Below, piece after piece: positions 44,304 through 56,008 of a stretch of 64,000 nt of DNA. Each line of letters begins with the position of its first letter. Positions within the stretch are counted from its first letter, which is position 1. The DNA lies in the NCBI RefSeq assembly GCF_001640805.2, contig NC_066837.1, positions 22,105,804 to 22,169,803 on the forward strand, written 5' to 3'. Position numbers and translations under genes: made by a program. The notes under the pieces were generated by a model. The model did no database searches and was not told the DNA's origin. It was given only the letters and a program-made list of their open reading frames with translations. This DNA is from Lates calcarifer. Taxonomy: Eukaryota > Chordata > Actinopteri > Centropomidae.

Positions 44304-45384
44304 TCCTGTGTAGAGTGAAGAGAAGTGGCATTTGGTGAATTAGCAGTAAAAGGCAAAAAAATTCTAAGATACAAGTACAAGTACAAATTGATACTGTCTG
44401 TACAGAAGATGAGGAACAGTGGGGAGACTGTAGCCTTGAGCCAGACCTCTGGATCACACTCACATCTGCAATTGTTATCACAACTCAAGTGAAGCAACAG
44501 CCAGGGAGACTGAAACCTTTGACTGAGTCACTAAAAAGCAATTTAACAGCATCAGAAAATCTTACTTCCAGTGGTTTAACTCCTCACCTTGTTGCAGTGA
44601 TGATTAGTGTACTCCACAGTGTGTCAGTACACTATAACACCACTGTTAGACATAGTTACAACACAGGCTGTTCTCTATTTATGCAAGCCTGCCACTTATT
44701 GTTTAGCAACTAGGGTGCGGAAATGTGTTTATAGGGAGGGAAAGCAGTATATGAGGCCAGAGGTATGATGGGGAATCTTCATGCAGAGACTGTACAATAT
44801 AATTTTAATTTAGATTCAGTGACTGTAAGTCAAGTAAAATGTGTGTTTATCAATCTCTGTTGTTTGACATGGAAACCACACCCATCAGTGATGCTGGGTG
44901 TGCTCACATGTGCAGCACATTTAAAATTATCAACCAGAGGCGGTAGATATACAGCTCTTTTTGTGCGTGTTTTGGCACACTGCACTCAAGAGGAGTGTGT
45001 GAGACTAAAATAAAGTGAAGGTACCCCTGAATACACATTGAATTAGCTAGGCATTACAAGGGTGAATTCATTTTGCAATGTTATGGTCAAGATGCAACTT
45101 TGCACCTTTCAAGGTAGCTTGGTACTTCATGTAGTACACAAGTAATCCTAACCCAAGGCTGTGAACTTAAACTATTCATCGTGACCGTGAACAGCCACGA
45201 ACAGAAGCACCTACAATGAGTGACATCTCAGTAAATCAGCGTCTTTAACTTAAGTGCTGTGGCCTGTGAGATGCTGCCAAACAGGAAAGTTAACTTGGCA
45301 GGATGACAAAATTACACTGTAGATATACTACTGTAACTTCAGCCCAGCTAATACCAGCTGCCGAGTGTGAGGGAGATAACTCAC

Positions 45385-45700
45385 CCCGAGCCGAGAGTCC
45401 AACAACAGCAGCTTGTGAAGCAGCAGCGGTGCTGAGAGGAGCTCAGGCGAAACTAGCGAGTCCCACCGACATCATCAGTCCGAGGGAAGGAAGAGCCTCC
45501 AAATTCAACCGGCCTGGTCAACATGACAGCAGTCTGTCCTCCTACATGAGCACTAACCTCTCAAAGCGAGTCAGTTTACAACAGTGTCGGTTCGTCCGCG
45601 GAGAAACCCCGTCGGGTAAATCAGTTATTTTGTTTACGGACGGCAGCTTATCGCAGCTAGCTTTGTTAGCTACGTCTTGTTCCGAGAACGTCCGCTTCCG
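45385..45700 (-). promoter_or_regulatory. zfyve27: zfyve27 5' UTR exon and promoter region
   Basis: GC-richer island upstream of zfyve27 with several CpGs. The minus-strand donor CTCGGG|gtgagt ends a likely first exon at 45385. It would splice to the acceptor just before 44305. The start point is not determinable. Confidence 0.5.
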
Positions 45701-45719
45701 CGTTTAATCCAGACCGAAT

Positions 45720-47898
45720 AATTGAGAGCAGAAAAGAGGCATATGTCCGATACAGTCGATGACAGAGCAGGGTGATCTTTGGCAGCAGAGTTAAACTGAT
45801 GTTTATTAGGTTCCATTTGTGCCAAAATGGTATCCACGTCTATGTGGACAGAGCATGTGACAAAACATTTATCTGTGTCATTTCGACTGTGAACTGTGCT
45901 CCCGTGGTAACAAAAGTATTTAGACAGTCAGATAGTCTGTATCAGCTGCTCACCTTACAAAAAATTACCTGTGTCATTTCAACGTGACCTCTGTCTCCCT
46001 GTCATTTGACTGCTTTGTTATGCATGTTGTCCCTCTGTTGTTTCACTGTGCTGTAGTGCATGTCGACCAGATGTCGACCCCCCCACAGAAAACGTTTAAG
46101 GTCATTTTGGAAAGTTTTCTCAACATTCATGAGGTGTTTGTTTTTTGGAACAAAAAGTACCGTTAGAGCGCAAAGCTATAGGTTGTGGGGACGTTAGGAA
46201 AACAACCAAAATAACTATCAACGTTCGCTGCGGTGGACGACACATCTGGTCAACATATACAACAACACAGTAAAACGACAGGAAATGCAACAGTTCGAAA
46301 TTAAATAATAGACATATTTTGTCATTTATTTAGTCGACTTACAGCGCACGTGGACACAAATGGATCCTCATAGAAAATTATTGTGTATACGCCTTTCAGT
46401 GCGGGGGACATAAATATAGATTGTGCTGATAAATAAATCACAATGGTTATCCAGAAACCAATCAGTAAGCTTATGTTGTAGTCAACAGGCTACTATAAGT
46501 TTTAAGTCTACTTCTAAAATGACATAGTCCTGACTTTCAGACATGTTTAATAATTTTGTGTCTAATATCCATTTGAAAAAGTAATTCAATATAATGTGTT
46601 ACTAAAAGCAGTGAGGCGGTTCAAGAACAGCTCAGCTGGAGAGATATTATCTCTCTGTCTTCCTTAACAGAACTTGAACAGGGCAGAGGGTAGCCAACGC
46701 TGTGACTGAGGGAGAGCCACATTCACCCACACAGAAATAATACATTCATTCAAGCTGATTTAGTCACTGGCAGTTTAAATTTAATATGCAGTTTACAATG
46801 CAGAGCCTTGTTTTCACATTGGAGCATGCAGGCAGGAAGCAGCAAAGAGAAAGAGGGAACAGAGATGAAATGTAATACAAAGATGAAAAATACTATCAAG
46901 AAATATAATGATGGAAACTGAACAAAGCATCAGTAAAAAGACACACAGACACAACTGCAGAGCGTTTGATGACCTGTGTCACAGTCTGACGTTCAGAGAT
47001 GAGTTAGAGTGTTTTCATCTCAGTGGGAAATGTAGCCATTTAAAAAGGCACACACACATATGCACACAGCCTCTATTTCCTTATTAACACGTCCAATCAA
47101 ACTACTGAGTCAACAGACAGGTAGGGTGTGATGGGACGTGACTATCCACTGGGACACTGGAATGATTCAATTAAGCCTTAATGAAACACTTAAGCAGCTG
47201 CAGCAAGTTCATAAGTACCTCATCATTTACAGTATACTCCATTGTACAGCAGCAACAGACATGATGTGCCTTATACTTTTACATACCAGTGCAAATATTT
47301 AGGGTAACAACAGCTGCACCGTAGTTTGAGCAAACATTTCCTGTGATGTGGTTTCTGGTTTGGTGTTGGACATACGGTACGTTGCACAGATCTGTTGTCA
47401 CATATTGGTAATCAATGCAAAAAGACATCCTATGCCTGAACATTAACTTGACATAATGAGCTTTTCGTAAGCTTAATTTCTTTGATATGAGATGGTCTTT
47501 GTTGCCCTCTACTGGCAATCTGAACGTCTCCCAGCAATCTTTCTTCTATTGTTTTTTAATTGGATATCCCTTGTAAAAGGGGGGATCATCATTTATTCTG
47601 TGGAAATCTGCACTTGACAATTCTTTTCAAAAATCAGCCGTAAAGAGTTGTAAACATGGCTGCTATCTGACTCTGAACACTCAGGAGACACTGAACTGGG
47701 ATTCTGCCGAGGCTATGGCTGATCTGGTAATGTCTTCTGGTGCCAGTGACTTGAGAAAATGTACTTCATTTTCCACGTCCAACTAAATCAAACATCAAAG
47801 TTAGACTTCAACTGATAAGCTTCCATGGTCATATACAGTATTGGTACAATACAATAAAACATACATACTTTGTTCACTGTTTGAGCAATTTTCATACG
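45720..47898. other. Intergenic DNA between zfyve27 and the zinc-finger gene
   Basis: AT-rich. All ORFs are short and without recognisable domains. I see no exon, RNA gene or strong repeat here. Confidence 0.5.
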
Positions 47899-47904
47899 TT
47901 TATT
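47899..47904 (-). promoter_or_regulatory. Candidate polyadenylation signal of the zinc-finger gene
   Basis: AATAAA on the minus strand about 0.86 kb after the stop codon at 48765. Assigned by position. Confidence 0.3.
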
Positions 47905-48764
47905 ACTGTTGATTACATTATTTTCCAATATAGTGTAATCAAAATAAGATGCATATTTGGATAAATGAAGCACACAAACAATTGGCAACAACAACTGGCT
48001 CAGCCAGTGATTTTCTTCAATAACAATCATAAAAGAAACGAAACGTGGCATTTAGAATTACACTGAAAGCTTTCACACATCTCAATAAGTACTACTGAGC
48101 CAGAATATACATGTACAGTAATCCAATTAAATAGCTGAATTAGTTATCAAATAGAATATCGATAGTTTGTCTTTCTACTTGGTCCTCTTCTACCAATAAG
48201 TTGAAACTGATTTACACAACATTATCGCCGAAATAAAACTTTTTTTTTTTCAATAACTTAACAGTTTTTGGTTTGACACAGACCGCCTCAGTATGATGTA
48301 CTTGCCAGTTCTCCTGCTGTTTGTGGGAGAGCTCTTGTGAACACTATTTGCAATCTCAAAGGAAGACCTAGCAGAAAGATGTGAGGACAGTACAGACAGG
48401 TGAGACCCTGTTATAGAACAGTCACCTATTAGAAGGTGTGATCCAGCTCTGAAATGCTGATAATACATCCTTGGATGTGTGTAACAATAATTCAAAAGAC
48501 TATAAAATTCTACTTTCTTGTTTATAGCATAAAAAAGCACAACTCTTAAGGTCCTGTAAGCTATCAGACACACATAAAAAGGGATACATCATCTCTGTCC
48601 AGAGAATTTTAGACAGCTTCGGGACTCAATCTGTAAAAGCTTGCAAGAATTGTTTTTTTTAAACACAGAAAAGGACAAATTAAAATATTTTAAGCAGTAT
48701 AAAATCAGCTGTTTATAACTCACATAAAGATAGGTAATGAAGACCTTAATATTGTTGACTCCCA

Positions 48765-51466
48765 CTACTGTAGCTGCTTGCTGTGTGAACGCTGGTGGAA
48801 TTTAAGCCCCCCGCAGTTTCTGAATGACTTCCCACACTGTCCGCAGATGTAAGGCTTCTCTCCAGTGTGGATACGGAAGTGCCTGGTTAATGCACCAGAA
48901 TGACGGAAACACTTTGAGCACACAGAGCAGGTGTACGGTCTCTCTCCCGTGTGTATGCGAAGGTGGGTCTTGAGGTTCTCCATGCGGTTGAACTCTCGGT
49001 TGCACTCTGTGCAGCGGAAGGGGCTGCAGCCCGGTGGGTAAAGCTGAAGTCTCCTCTTGCTTCCTGCTACAGGCTGCTGACAACGCTGCTGGAGCTTCTG
49101 CTGGCACTGGCCGTAGTGCCGCCGCAACAAGCTGGGCAGGTGGAAGGTCTGACCACAGGACTTGCAGGCGTAGAGGTTGCCGACAGTGTGGCCAAGGCTG
49201 CGGCTGGTCCGCACGTGGACTCCATAAATCTGTGGAGGGGCTTCTGGGATGGGAGCTGGTTCCGCCAGCTGGAAGATGGGGAACTCAGAGGAGAGGGATG
49301 GAAGGTCTGTGGGTGATGGAAGGCCTGCAGTCAAGTTCGGGGGATGAGCTGTAGGAAAAAAGTAAATGTGCGAGTTAACCTGGAAGAAATTAGACAACTT
49401 TTTCACCTTAATGCCCATTTAAAAAACAGATTATGTAGCTGCAGTGTTTGAATTTTTGTATCCAACGTTTTTGGCTACATGTCATCTTTATCAATATGCC
49501 GGTTTAAAACAGACATAAGCATAAACACTGAAAATGTTTATATGGAGTAAATAAGTCAGCCTGTATTTATTTAAAGCAAGTTTTTCAAATGATTTGATGG
49601 CACTCAAAATGTTGAGAATACATCAAGATGATACAGTCTGACCAGCACATGTACACAATATATGATACATTGCAGCTGATTACAAATATGTTGCAGAAGT
49701 GAACTTTCAATAGGAAGTCCTTCACCTGAATTGAGTCAAATGGGCATTTGATCTAATTCACCATAAGCATCACACCAGAGGTTCTCCATTATTTGAAGTG
49801 GAAGACCAAACTAAAACAAACAATCTCAAAAACATCTGCATTTCCCATGTAGTTGAAGGTATTATTAAGGTAAAGGATAATTCTTAATGTTAAAGCTAAG
49901 TGAGTTGCTGTAGTGTTTTACCATAATAAAGATCTGTGTTTTTTTATCATCACAGTGCTGTGGTTTAAATGCTGTTTCAAATAGACATTTTTCAGTCTGA
50001 CTTGGGGAAACACTCCATACTTCAAAGATGCTAAATATCAGTGATCTGTTCACCCCATTTTGATTTGCTGCTATAGACACACATTACGTAGTTGTTTCAG
50101 GCACTCCCTCTGCTCCTTCTTACCCTGAGCCGGCCTGGTGCAGGATAGCGGGGTGTTTGGGTCTTGGCTCTGAGTATCTGGTACTTCTGGTTCCCACTCC
50201 TCCAACATTTTGGACTGGACCGCTGACATACACTCCAGGCTAAAATCTTCCACTTTGATTGAGTCTAAACAACAAGCTGAACCATCTCTCTCCTCCTCTT
50301 CTGGCTTCTCCTGCTTTACTGTGACCTGCTCTAATGTGGACTTGTCAGTGTTGGAAAGTGGTGCCAAGTGGTGGTCTTGAGCTGTGGAGTCCTGACGTGG
50401 CTGGTTAATACTCTCTACCTTCACCACACATCCACGGGAAATCTCTTCAGTGACGTCTGTACACAAAAGGATCACAGGGTACACACACTGAACAAGGTAA
50501 CACTCAACATTTTAGATATTTCTACAATGTTTGTAAGGTCCTAGAACAGAATAAAATACATGCATGATTTAAAGCATCAATGTAATCATTCATTTTGGAA
50601 TTACACACACTAGATCACATTTTTGAGAACAGTCATTTCAGTATTCAAAACTGAGGCATTAAAAGAATTGCTCTTGGGCATTCCTGACTGTTAGTAACAC
50701 ATGCAGTGCAAATTAACAAGTGTGGCAGTAGTTTCACACTCGTGTGTCTACAAAATGTGTGAAAACAGTCAGCAACACAGAAGATTTCAGCCGCCGTTTC
50801 ATGTGGTTTCTGTGCATACTTACTTTATCCCACATGTATTATACTGACGTGCAATGTATGATGGCAGGTAAATAAACAAAAACATCGCTACATACCTTTA
50901 GAGCACCCATTATTTCTCTCTTCCTCTGGGTCTGAAGCTGCATCACTGACAGGCTGGGTCTTCTCAAAGTCGCCGGATCTCTGCTCTTCATTTCTGCTCA
51001 CGTGTTCATTTTGGGGGTCAGCAGGCTGCTGTGCACGGCTGTTGTTGGCAGGAGGCGCGTCACCTCTGATCCCTCTACCACTGTGCGCATTGCCCACTTG
51101 AAGACTGGGGCTTACTTGATTGTATTTAGGGTGAGACGGTTGATCCGTGTGCTTTGAGGCTTTGATGAGTTGTTGTGAAGGAGGAGGGCTTCCACCGCTT
51201 TTCCTCATGCGAGCAGAGTCCAACATAGCCTCAGCTCTCTGCAGCCTTTGTTTGAGGGATTCGTTCTCTCGTCGCATCTTTTCATAGGTATCGCCCGTTG
51301 TCTGACCCACCAGTTTTTTCACCTCTCTAACTGCGATGTGCACAGCCACTTCAAATGCTCCATGTATCGCTGCAACAAGCTCCTCTTGCAAAGACAAGGC
51401 AGCCTCAACCCCGGCTGGTCTTGCCACAGGCGGCCGTTTCTTGGCCCCAGTCAGCTGCGGCTTCAT
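48765..51466 (-). CDS. C2H2 zinc-finger protein with N-terminal coiled coil
   Basis: Exons on the minus strand: 50896-51466, 50124-50456, 48765-49348. All are in phase and give 495 aa. An N-terminal helical region (EELVAAIHGAFEVAVHIAVR) is followed by a short coiled coil (RRENESLKQRLQRAE) at about residues 60-90. The acidic middle has three sumoylation consensus sites: VKVE (202-205), VKQE (237-240) and IKVE (257-260). Four fingers follow. Finger 1 (about 363-383) is C-X2-C-X12-H-X3-C. Fingers 2-4 (about 414-434, 442-462, 470-490) are standard C2H2 joined by TGERP/TGEKP linkers. The layout is that of many teleost-specific nuclear zinc-finger genes, so it is probably a DNA-binding regulator. 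I cannot name an orthologue, and human has no zinc-finger gene at this place. Confidence 0.88.
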
Positions 51467-51689
51467 GATGCATTCAAAGACACATTTGCTCTATGACGAA
51501 ATTTGAGATTAATAACTCCCTACGACTGACAGACTCTCCGTTATGAATACGTTGAGGTGATAGAGCGTGTATGTAAGCAATGCGATAGGTTTCACTTCCG
51601 CCGACTGCTTCTGCCATCTACTGGTGCAGGGGCCGAACTGCACCCGTTAATTAAAGAGAAATTGACTCAATTAAATTGACAAACTCAAG

Positions 51690-51695
51690 TTTATT
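51690..51695 (-). promoter_or_regulatory. cox8: Polyadenylation signal of cox8
   Basis: AATAAA on the minus strand, about 89 nt downstream of the cox8 stop codon. This is a normal distance for this very short mRNA. Confidence 0.6.
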
Positions 51696-51783
51696 ATGTT
51701 AACAAAACAGATTTCAAAAGATTCAAACGACATGCACAACACCACGGGTTTAAGTACAGCCAGTGTTTCCAGGGCCTCATCCA

Positions 51784-52098
51784 TCAGTCACGACTTTTGT
51801 AATGGTCCAAGTTTGAAAGTATCCAACAAGATGGTCCGAGAACGGCCAGGATCAACACAGTCATGACGAATACAGACTCCTACAGGGCAGCCATGTTAAC
51901 AACTTCAGTTACCATCATTTATAAATAAGCCACTGACAAAACTGTGAAAGAAAACCAAACATTTGTAAAACTTACCACCGCACCAACGTTATGTTTTGGT
52001 GGTTTGTCATGGATATTTGCTTTTTGTTGAATCATTATAAGGGCCCTCGGAGCAAAAGCTCGTCGAGGCCTGAGAAGGCCAGCAAAAAATCCACACAT
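51784..52098 (-). CDS. cox8: Cytochrome c oxidase subunit 8, mitochondrial
   Basis: Two-exon gene on the minus strand: 51976-52098 and 51784-51879, separated by a 96-nt GT-AG intron, 72 aa. The first 26 residues form an Arg-rich, acid-free mitochondrial presequence (LLRPRRAFAPRAL). The mature part starts near KANIHDKPPKH, which corresponds to the KIHSLPP-type start of COX8. It is followed by one membrane helix and the family signature GPSCWILSNLDHYKSRD (human GWILSHLETYRR). COX8 is a nuclear-encoded single-helix subunit of respiratory complex IV in the inner membrane. Length, exon split and helix position fit the family. A minus-strand AATAAA lies 89 nt past the stop. An upstream in-frame ATG at 52215 would give an atypically long presequence, so the ATG at 52098 is preferred. 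Whether it is the 8a or 8b type is not decided. Confidence 0.88.
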
Positions 52099-52794
52099 TT
52101 CTGGCTTTGAAAGAAAACCTCCTTCTATCACTATCGGCCTCTGAGACAAAAGAAATGGCTGCAGCAGTGATCGGGGAGATTCCACGCGCTTTAAGGTAGC
52201 TGTACTATGACACACCTGCTAATTCTCTCAATTTAATTAGGGTTGCCTTCAGGCCTTATAGGACAAAAACAATGTAGCTTTGATGAGTTCAGTGTCCACG
52301 TGTTAAGTTCTGTGTTTGTGTACTTCACATCAGCATTTATTTGAGGTGATCATTTTATAGTTTTTTGTTGACGTGATGTGAATGATGTCAGAGTTTATGA
52401 AGTCAGGGAAAGTCTATAAAACAGCTGTCTTTAGCTGCAATTCAGTTTTTTGTTCGTTCGTTTGTTTGTTTGTTTTAATAAAAGCACAAAAGTATAGGCC
52501 AGTAGCATGACTACAGTAACATAAACACAAAACAAAATTTAACCAACAAGTGTAAATACATCCACTTAATGCTTCTAAGAAAACAAAATGTTGCATTTTA
52601 TACAGAACTACATTCATTTGACAGAGTTGGGAGTTACTTTGCAGCAGTTACAAAATGGGGGCCACAGTTGGTCCGTGTCACCCTGTACAGCTTGAAACCA
52701 TAAGAGTACTCCAGCCCTAGGGTTGTTTATTCTGACTGTTCATTCTCTTTTTATTTACTTGCACGCTCTTGTTGTGGGGCAAGCACTTCGGCAC
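52099..52794. other. Divergent intergenic region between cox8 and avpi1
   Basis: About 0.7 kb between the cox8 start and the avpi1 promoter. A purine/pyrimidine tract and a (TTTG)n-like run occur near 52450-52475. No exon is recognisable. Confidence 0.5.
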
Positions 52795-52982
52795 TGACGT
52801 CATTGATGGATTACTCTCTGATTACGTTCCTCCCCTCCACGCGCGACTGACGCGCCGGTCGGAAGTGGGTCGGCTCGGTATTAGCGGGTGTGAAGGTTGT
52901 AGTCCTGGATGCTCGTACATCAATAAGACTTTGTCTGTAGTGCATGGTTGGAGTTTGTCTCATTCAAACTACAGAGGGTAAG
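52795..52982 (+). promoter_or_regulatory. avpi1: avpi1 promoter and 5' UTR exon with a consensus cAMP response element
   Basis: TGACGTCA, the full palindromic CRE, lies at 52795-52802, followed by a second ACGT core (ATTACGTT) and a CpG-rich stretch at 52837-52880. The probable first exon ends at tandem donors, 52979 (GTAAGG) or 52983 (GTAAGA). It would splice to the acceptor at 53701-53702 and leave an 89-nt leader before the ATG. AVPI1 is known as a vasopressin-induced transcript, so a CRE is plausible. Confidence 0.6.
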
Positions 52983-53474
52983 GTAAGAAACCAGGCTCAT
53001 AATGGCCAGTGTTTAACGCATTTCTCTGGTTTCTCTATAGTGTGGACTAAACTCATTATTTGCAGTTATAGTAGACAGCTGTGAACAATATGTATAGTAT
53101 TATGGGATTAATTTAATCAGTGTTCTTTCCCAGTAGGACATTAAAAAAAAACCCTCTCACTTGTTTGTATAGGAATAAGGATTGATGTAACATCAGAGGG
53201 CAACAATCTGGTTTCTATTGCTTATCAGAAAAACCTGGGAAAGGGTCAGTTTTCCAAGAAATAACCACTAGTAGTTCATCAGCGGGATTGCTGTTTACCC
53301 AGAAATCACATCAGTTAACGTCTGACAAGGGGTTTGGTCGAAGGATAGGCGTGGTAGAATTTATTGATACAGGAAGCCTAAACTCTGTTTTAGCTTCATC
53401 GGGTTTGGATGTGCCACACCAGCATTAGCTTAGAACTTAAGGTTGATTACTTGATCCATTGTTAGTTGGAGCCC

Positions 53475-53478
53475 TGTG

Positions 53479-53534
<56 letters not shown>
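53475..53534 (+). repeat. (GT)n microsatellite
   Basis: About 60 nt of GT dinucleotide with one interruption (GG) in avpi1 intron 1. Confidence 0.95.
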
Positions 53535-53535
<1 letters not shown>

Positions 53536-53791
53536 ACCCCTTCCTACACACTTAAGACCAATAAATAATGAGATAGGACTTAGTCACAAAGTCAAGTGTG
53601 GCAGAAAACTTTTTTTTTTTTTGGCTGCAGCCATGGAAATGTGTCTGAGGGCTGAAGGCATGACCTTTTTTTTTTTGTTGACCTTTTTGGTTCTCTTTTC
53701 AGATTACCTTCCTGTCAGCCCTCTCGCCCTCTCCCTTGATATCATCCTCTTGTCCTTATCTCAACACCTGGAGGCTTTCCACCCACACAAC

Positions 53792-56008
53792 ATGGCAGAG
53801 GCCCCAGCAGCATCCACTTCCACTGAGGATGGTCTGCCTGTGCAATGGAAAGTTTCCAGTCGACACAGCAGGAAGTCTGGGTGCTCCAATATCTATACAG
53901 GGGTTAACCTGCACCAATTGCACAGGCTGTTCAGAGCAGCAGGAGAAAGAGACGCTGAACATCGGGCGAAGCTGGCGTGGCGAGGGATGGATGCAGATAC
54001 AGAGGGAGGAGAGGAGAGGAGGGAGGAGGAAGGGGAGGAGAGAGAGGACGAGGCAGAACTCGTCCAGGCCTTGGTGGGACTCAGAGTCCGCACAAGGAAT
54101 AAAGCAGGTATCAGAGTGGAAGGACACAGAGACCACAAGTGGCTTAGGGCACCAGGATATCACAGGTATGTGACAGTGTCAGATGGCCAGGGAAAAAAGT
54201 AAAGAAAGGATGTGAAAAGTGATGTGTAGACGATGAGTTTAAAAAAATGAGAGAAGTGTCTCATCTCCACTGTCCTATCCAATAAAGGTCGAAAAAGCCC
54301 CCCCCCCCCCAAAAAATAATAACTTTACAAAAAATTTAAACAAATGACAGAAGTTCTCTTAAGACCTTATTATTAATGCAAGTAGTTCTCTGTTCTCTCC
54401 TTACTTATTAGAAATGAAAAATACTACCATCAGTTGAACTTGTTGATGTTCAAGGCCTTGTCTAACTTGGATCCAGACTCCAACTGCATCATGAAATACA
54501 GTGTGTAAATTGTCATGTGCCTAACAAACTCAGCATGACCTCACAAGACTGTGTCCTCCTCTCTCTGCATACCATTAGACACACACCACACACACACCAC
54601 ACACACACACACCACACACAGCTTTCAACATTCCTCACTGAGACTAAATTAGATTTGCTGGTAGGAGTAATGAAGTGCCACAGAATGTTAAAATGGTGGC
54701 GTGAGTCTACAGGGCAGTGTAGTAATGACAAAATGGCGTATACAGAAACAATTTTTTAGCCATGCTATCAGCATGGCTCTAAAGGTGGCAATGTTGGTCT
54801 ATCAGACGGTTCACCACTTTGGTCCCTATTGGATGGATTGCCATAAAGTTTCACAGATACATTCATTGTCAGCAGAGGTGGAATCTTAATGACTGTGGTG
54901 ATCCCCTGATTTTTCCTTTAGTGCCACCATGAAGATGACATGTATGAATATGTACGAAATATCTCAACAGCTAGTAGATGGATTGCCATGAAATTTGGTT
55001 TAGATTCTCACCCTCTTTGGAAAGAACTTTAGTGACCCCTTAGTGTACCTTTTCATCTAATACCATCATCAAAAAAAATACTAATGACATTCCCATGAGT
55101 TTCAGCTGTCCTTTGTGTTCAGTGCTTATTAGCAAATGTTAGCATGGTGAACATGGTAAATATTATACCTACTAAACAGCAGCCTGTAATTGTGAGCATA
55201 TTAAAATGCAACTAGCTCAAAGCACCACTGTGCAGAATAGCTGCAGTCTCTTGTTGTCTAGTTTCAATATCACTTTATTTCTTCAATATAATGCTGCAAG
55301 TTCAAGTTTGAATAAACATCATAGTGGAGTTATGTCTAACGTGGTAAGTGGCTAAAGTGATATCGATAGGAATGCTACACCATATCTTTATTTCAGTGGC
55401 TGAATAGCTGTTCATCTTTTCACAGAGAAATCTTTCAAGTCTGTCCATCCTAGAGTGAAGATAGAGGCATGAATAATCATCAGAGGCAGTACTCGTTGCT
55501 TCTTTAGGACACTCATCACTGACTGACTTTCAAAGTTCAATCTTGACTGTGGAAACAGCATTTGATAAAATAATCTCACCTCGGGGTCTCTTTAGTAGCA
55601 TTTGTGGAGCTTTCAGTCATATCGTATGATCTTCATCAGTGATGTTTTTGGAATCATCTGGTGGTTTTGACCTGAACACACACACAAGTTGAGACAACAG
55701 CATTTTTATGTGGGGAAAGTATTGTTAGATAGTTTTATATGCTCTAAGTATAATGTGTGGGCCTGTAATAATTTAGCTAAACCAGAGTTTCTTCTTTGTG
55801 TTGCAGGATTGAGGAGCCTTTATCCGACTACACTGTTGAGGATGGAGAGGCTGACCCATCGCCAAGTCCAGGAGAATTCCTAATTCCCACTGAGGAAGAC
55901 ATCCCAGAGAACCAAAATCCTATCAAACCATCCTCATGGAGGTTGGGTGTGGCAAAGCAAGACGGTGCCAGAGACTCTGAACGCTACCTTCACCGCATCC
56001 TCCACTAA
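53792..56008 (+). CDS. avpi1: Arginine vasopressin-induced protein 1
   Basis: Coding exons 53792-54165 and 55807-56008, in phase, 191 aa (human 147). The conserved N-terminal block SGCSNIYTGVNLHQLHRLFRA corresponds to the ASANIFQDAELLQIQALF region of human AVPI1. The C terminus SSWRLGV...ERYLHRILH corresponds to NWRKSGPTSYLHQIRH. Between them lies an acidic Glu/Arg-rich insertion of about 20 residues (EGGEERREEEGEEREDE) that human lacks; it accounts for part of the extra length. The protein is small and soluble; a role in MAP-kinase signalling and the cell cycle has been proposed for human. The ATG at 53792 is the first in exon 2 and has a good context (ACATGG). Upstream codons in the same frame come from the intron and a GT repeat and are not used. 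Adjacency to PI4K2A and ZFYVE27 matches human. Confidence 0.9.
54760..55260 (+). repeat. Interspersed repeat family R1, copy 2
   Basis: Contains CATGGCTCTAAAGGTGGCAA, GATGGATTGCCATAAAGTTT, GTGCCACCATGA, GCCATGAAATTTGGTT, GTTAGCATGGTGAACATGG and CTAGCTCAAAGCACCACTGTG. These ordered blocks are shared in part with 4790-5270. It lies in the avpi1 intron. Confidence 0.7.

Noticed and set aside
45303..45707. 134-aa plus-strand ORF
   Set aside because: It overlaps the GC-rich first-exon and promoter region of zfyve27 on the other strand. It has no domain and is probably a CpG-island shadow.
49034..49354. Plus-strand ORFs of 106 and 121 aa over the zinc-finger exon
   Set aside because: Antisense to the zinc-finger exon 48765-49348, whose C2H2 motifs and TGEKP linkers are unambiguous.
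52099..52215. Longer cox8 start at an in-frame ATG at 52215
   Set aside because: It would give a presequence of about 65 residues, far longer than in any COX8 I know. The ATG at 52098 gives a typical Arg-rich presequence.
53459..53791. N-terminal extension of avpi1 in the same frame
   Set aside because: It translates a GT microsatellite and a polypyrimidine tract. The acceptor at 53701-53702 makes it intron and leader.
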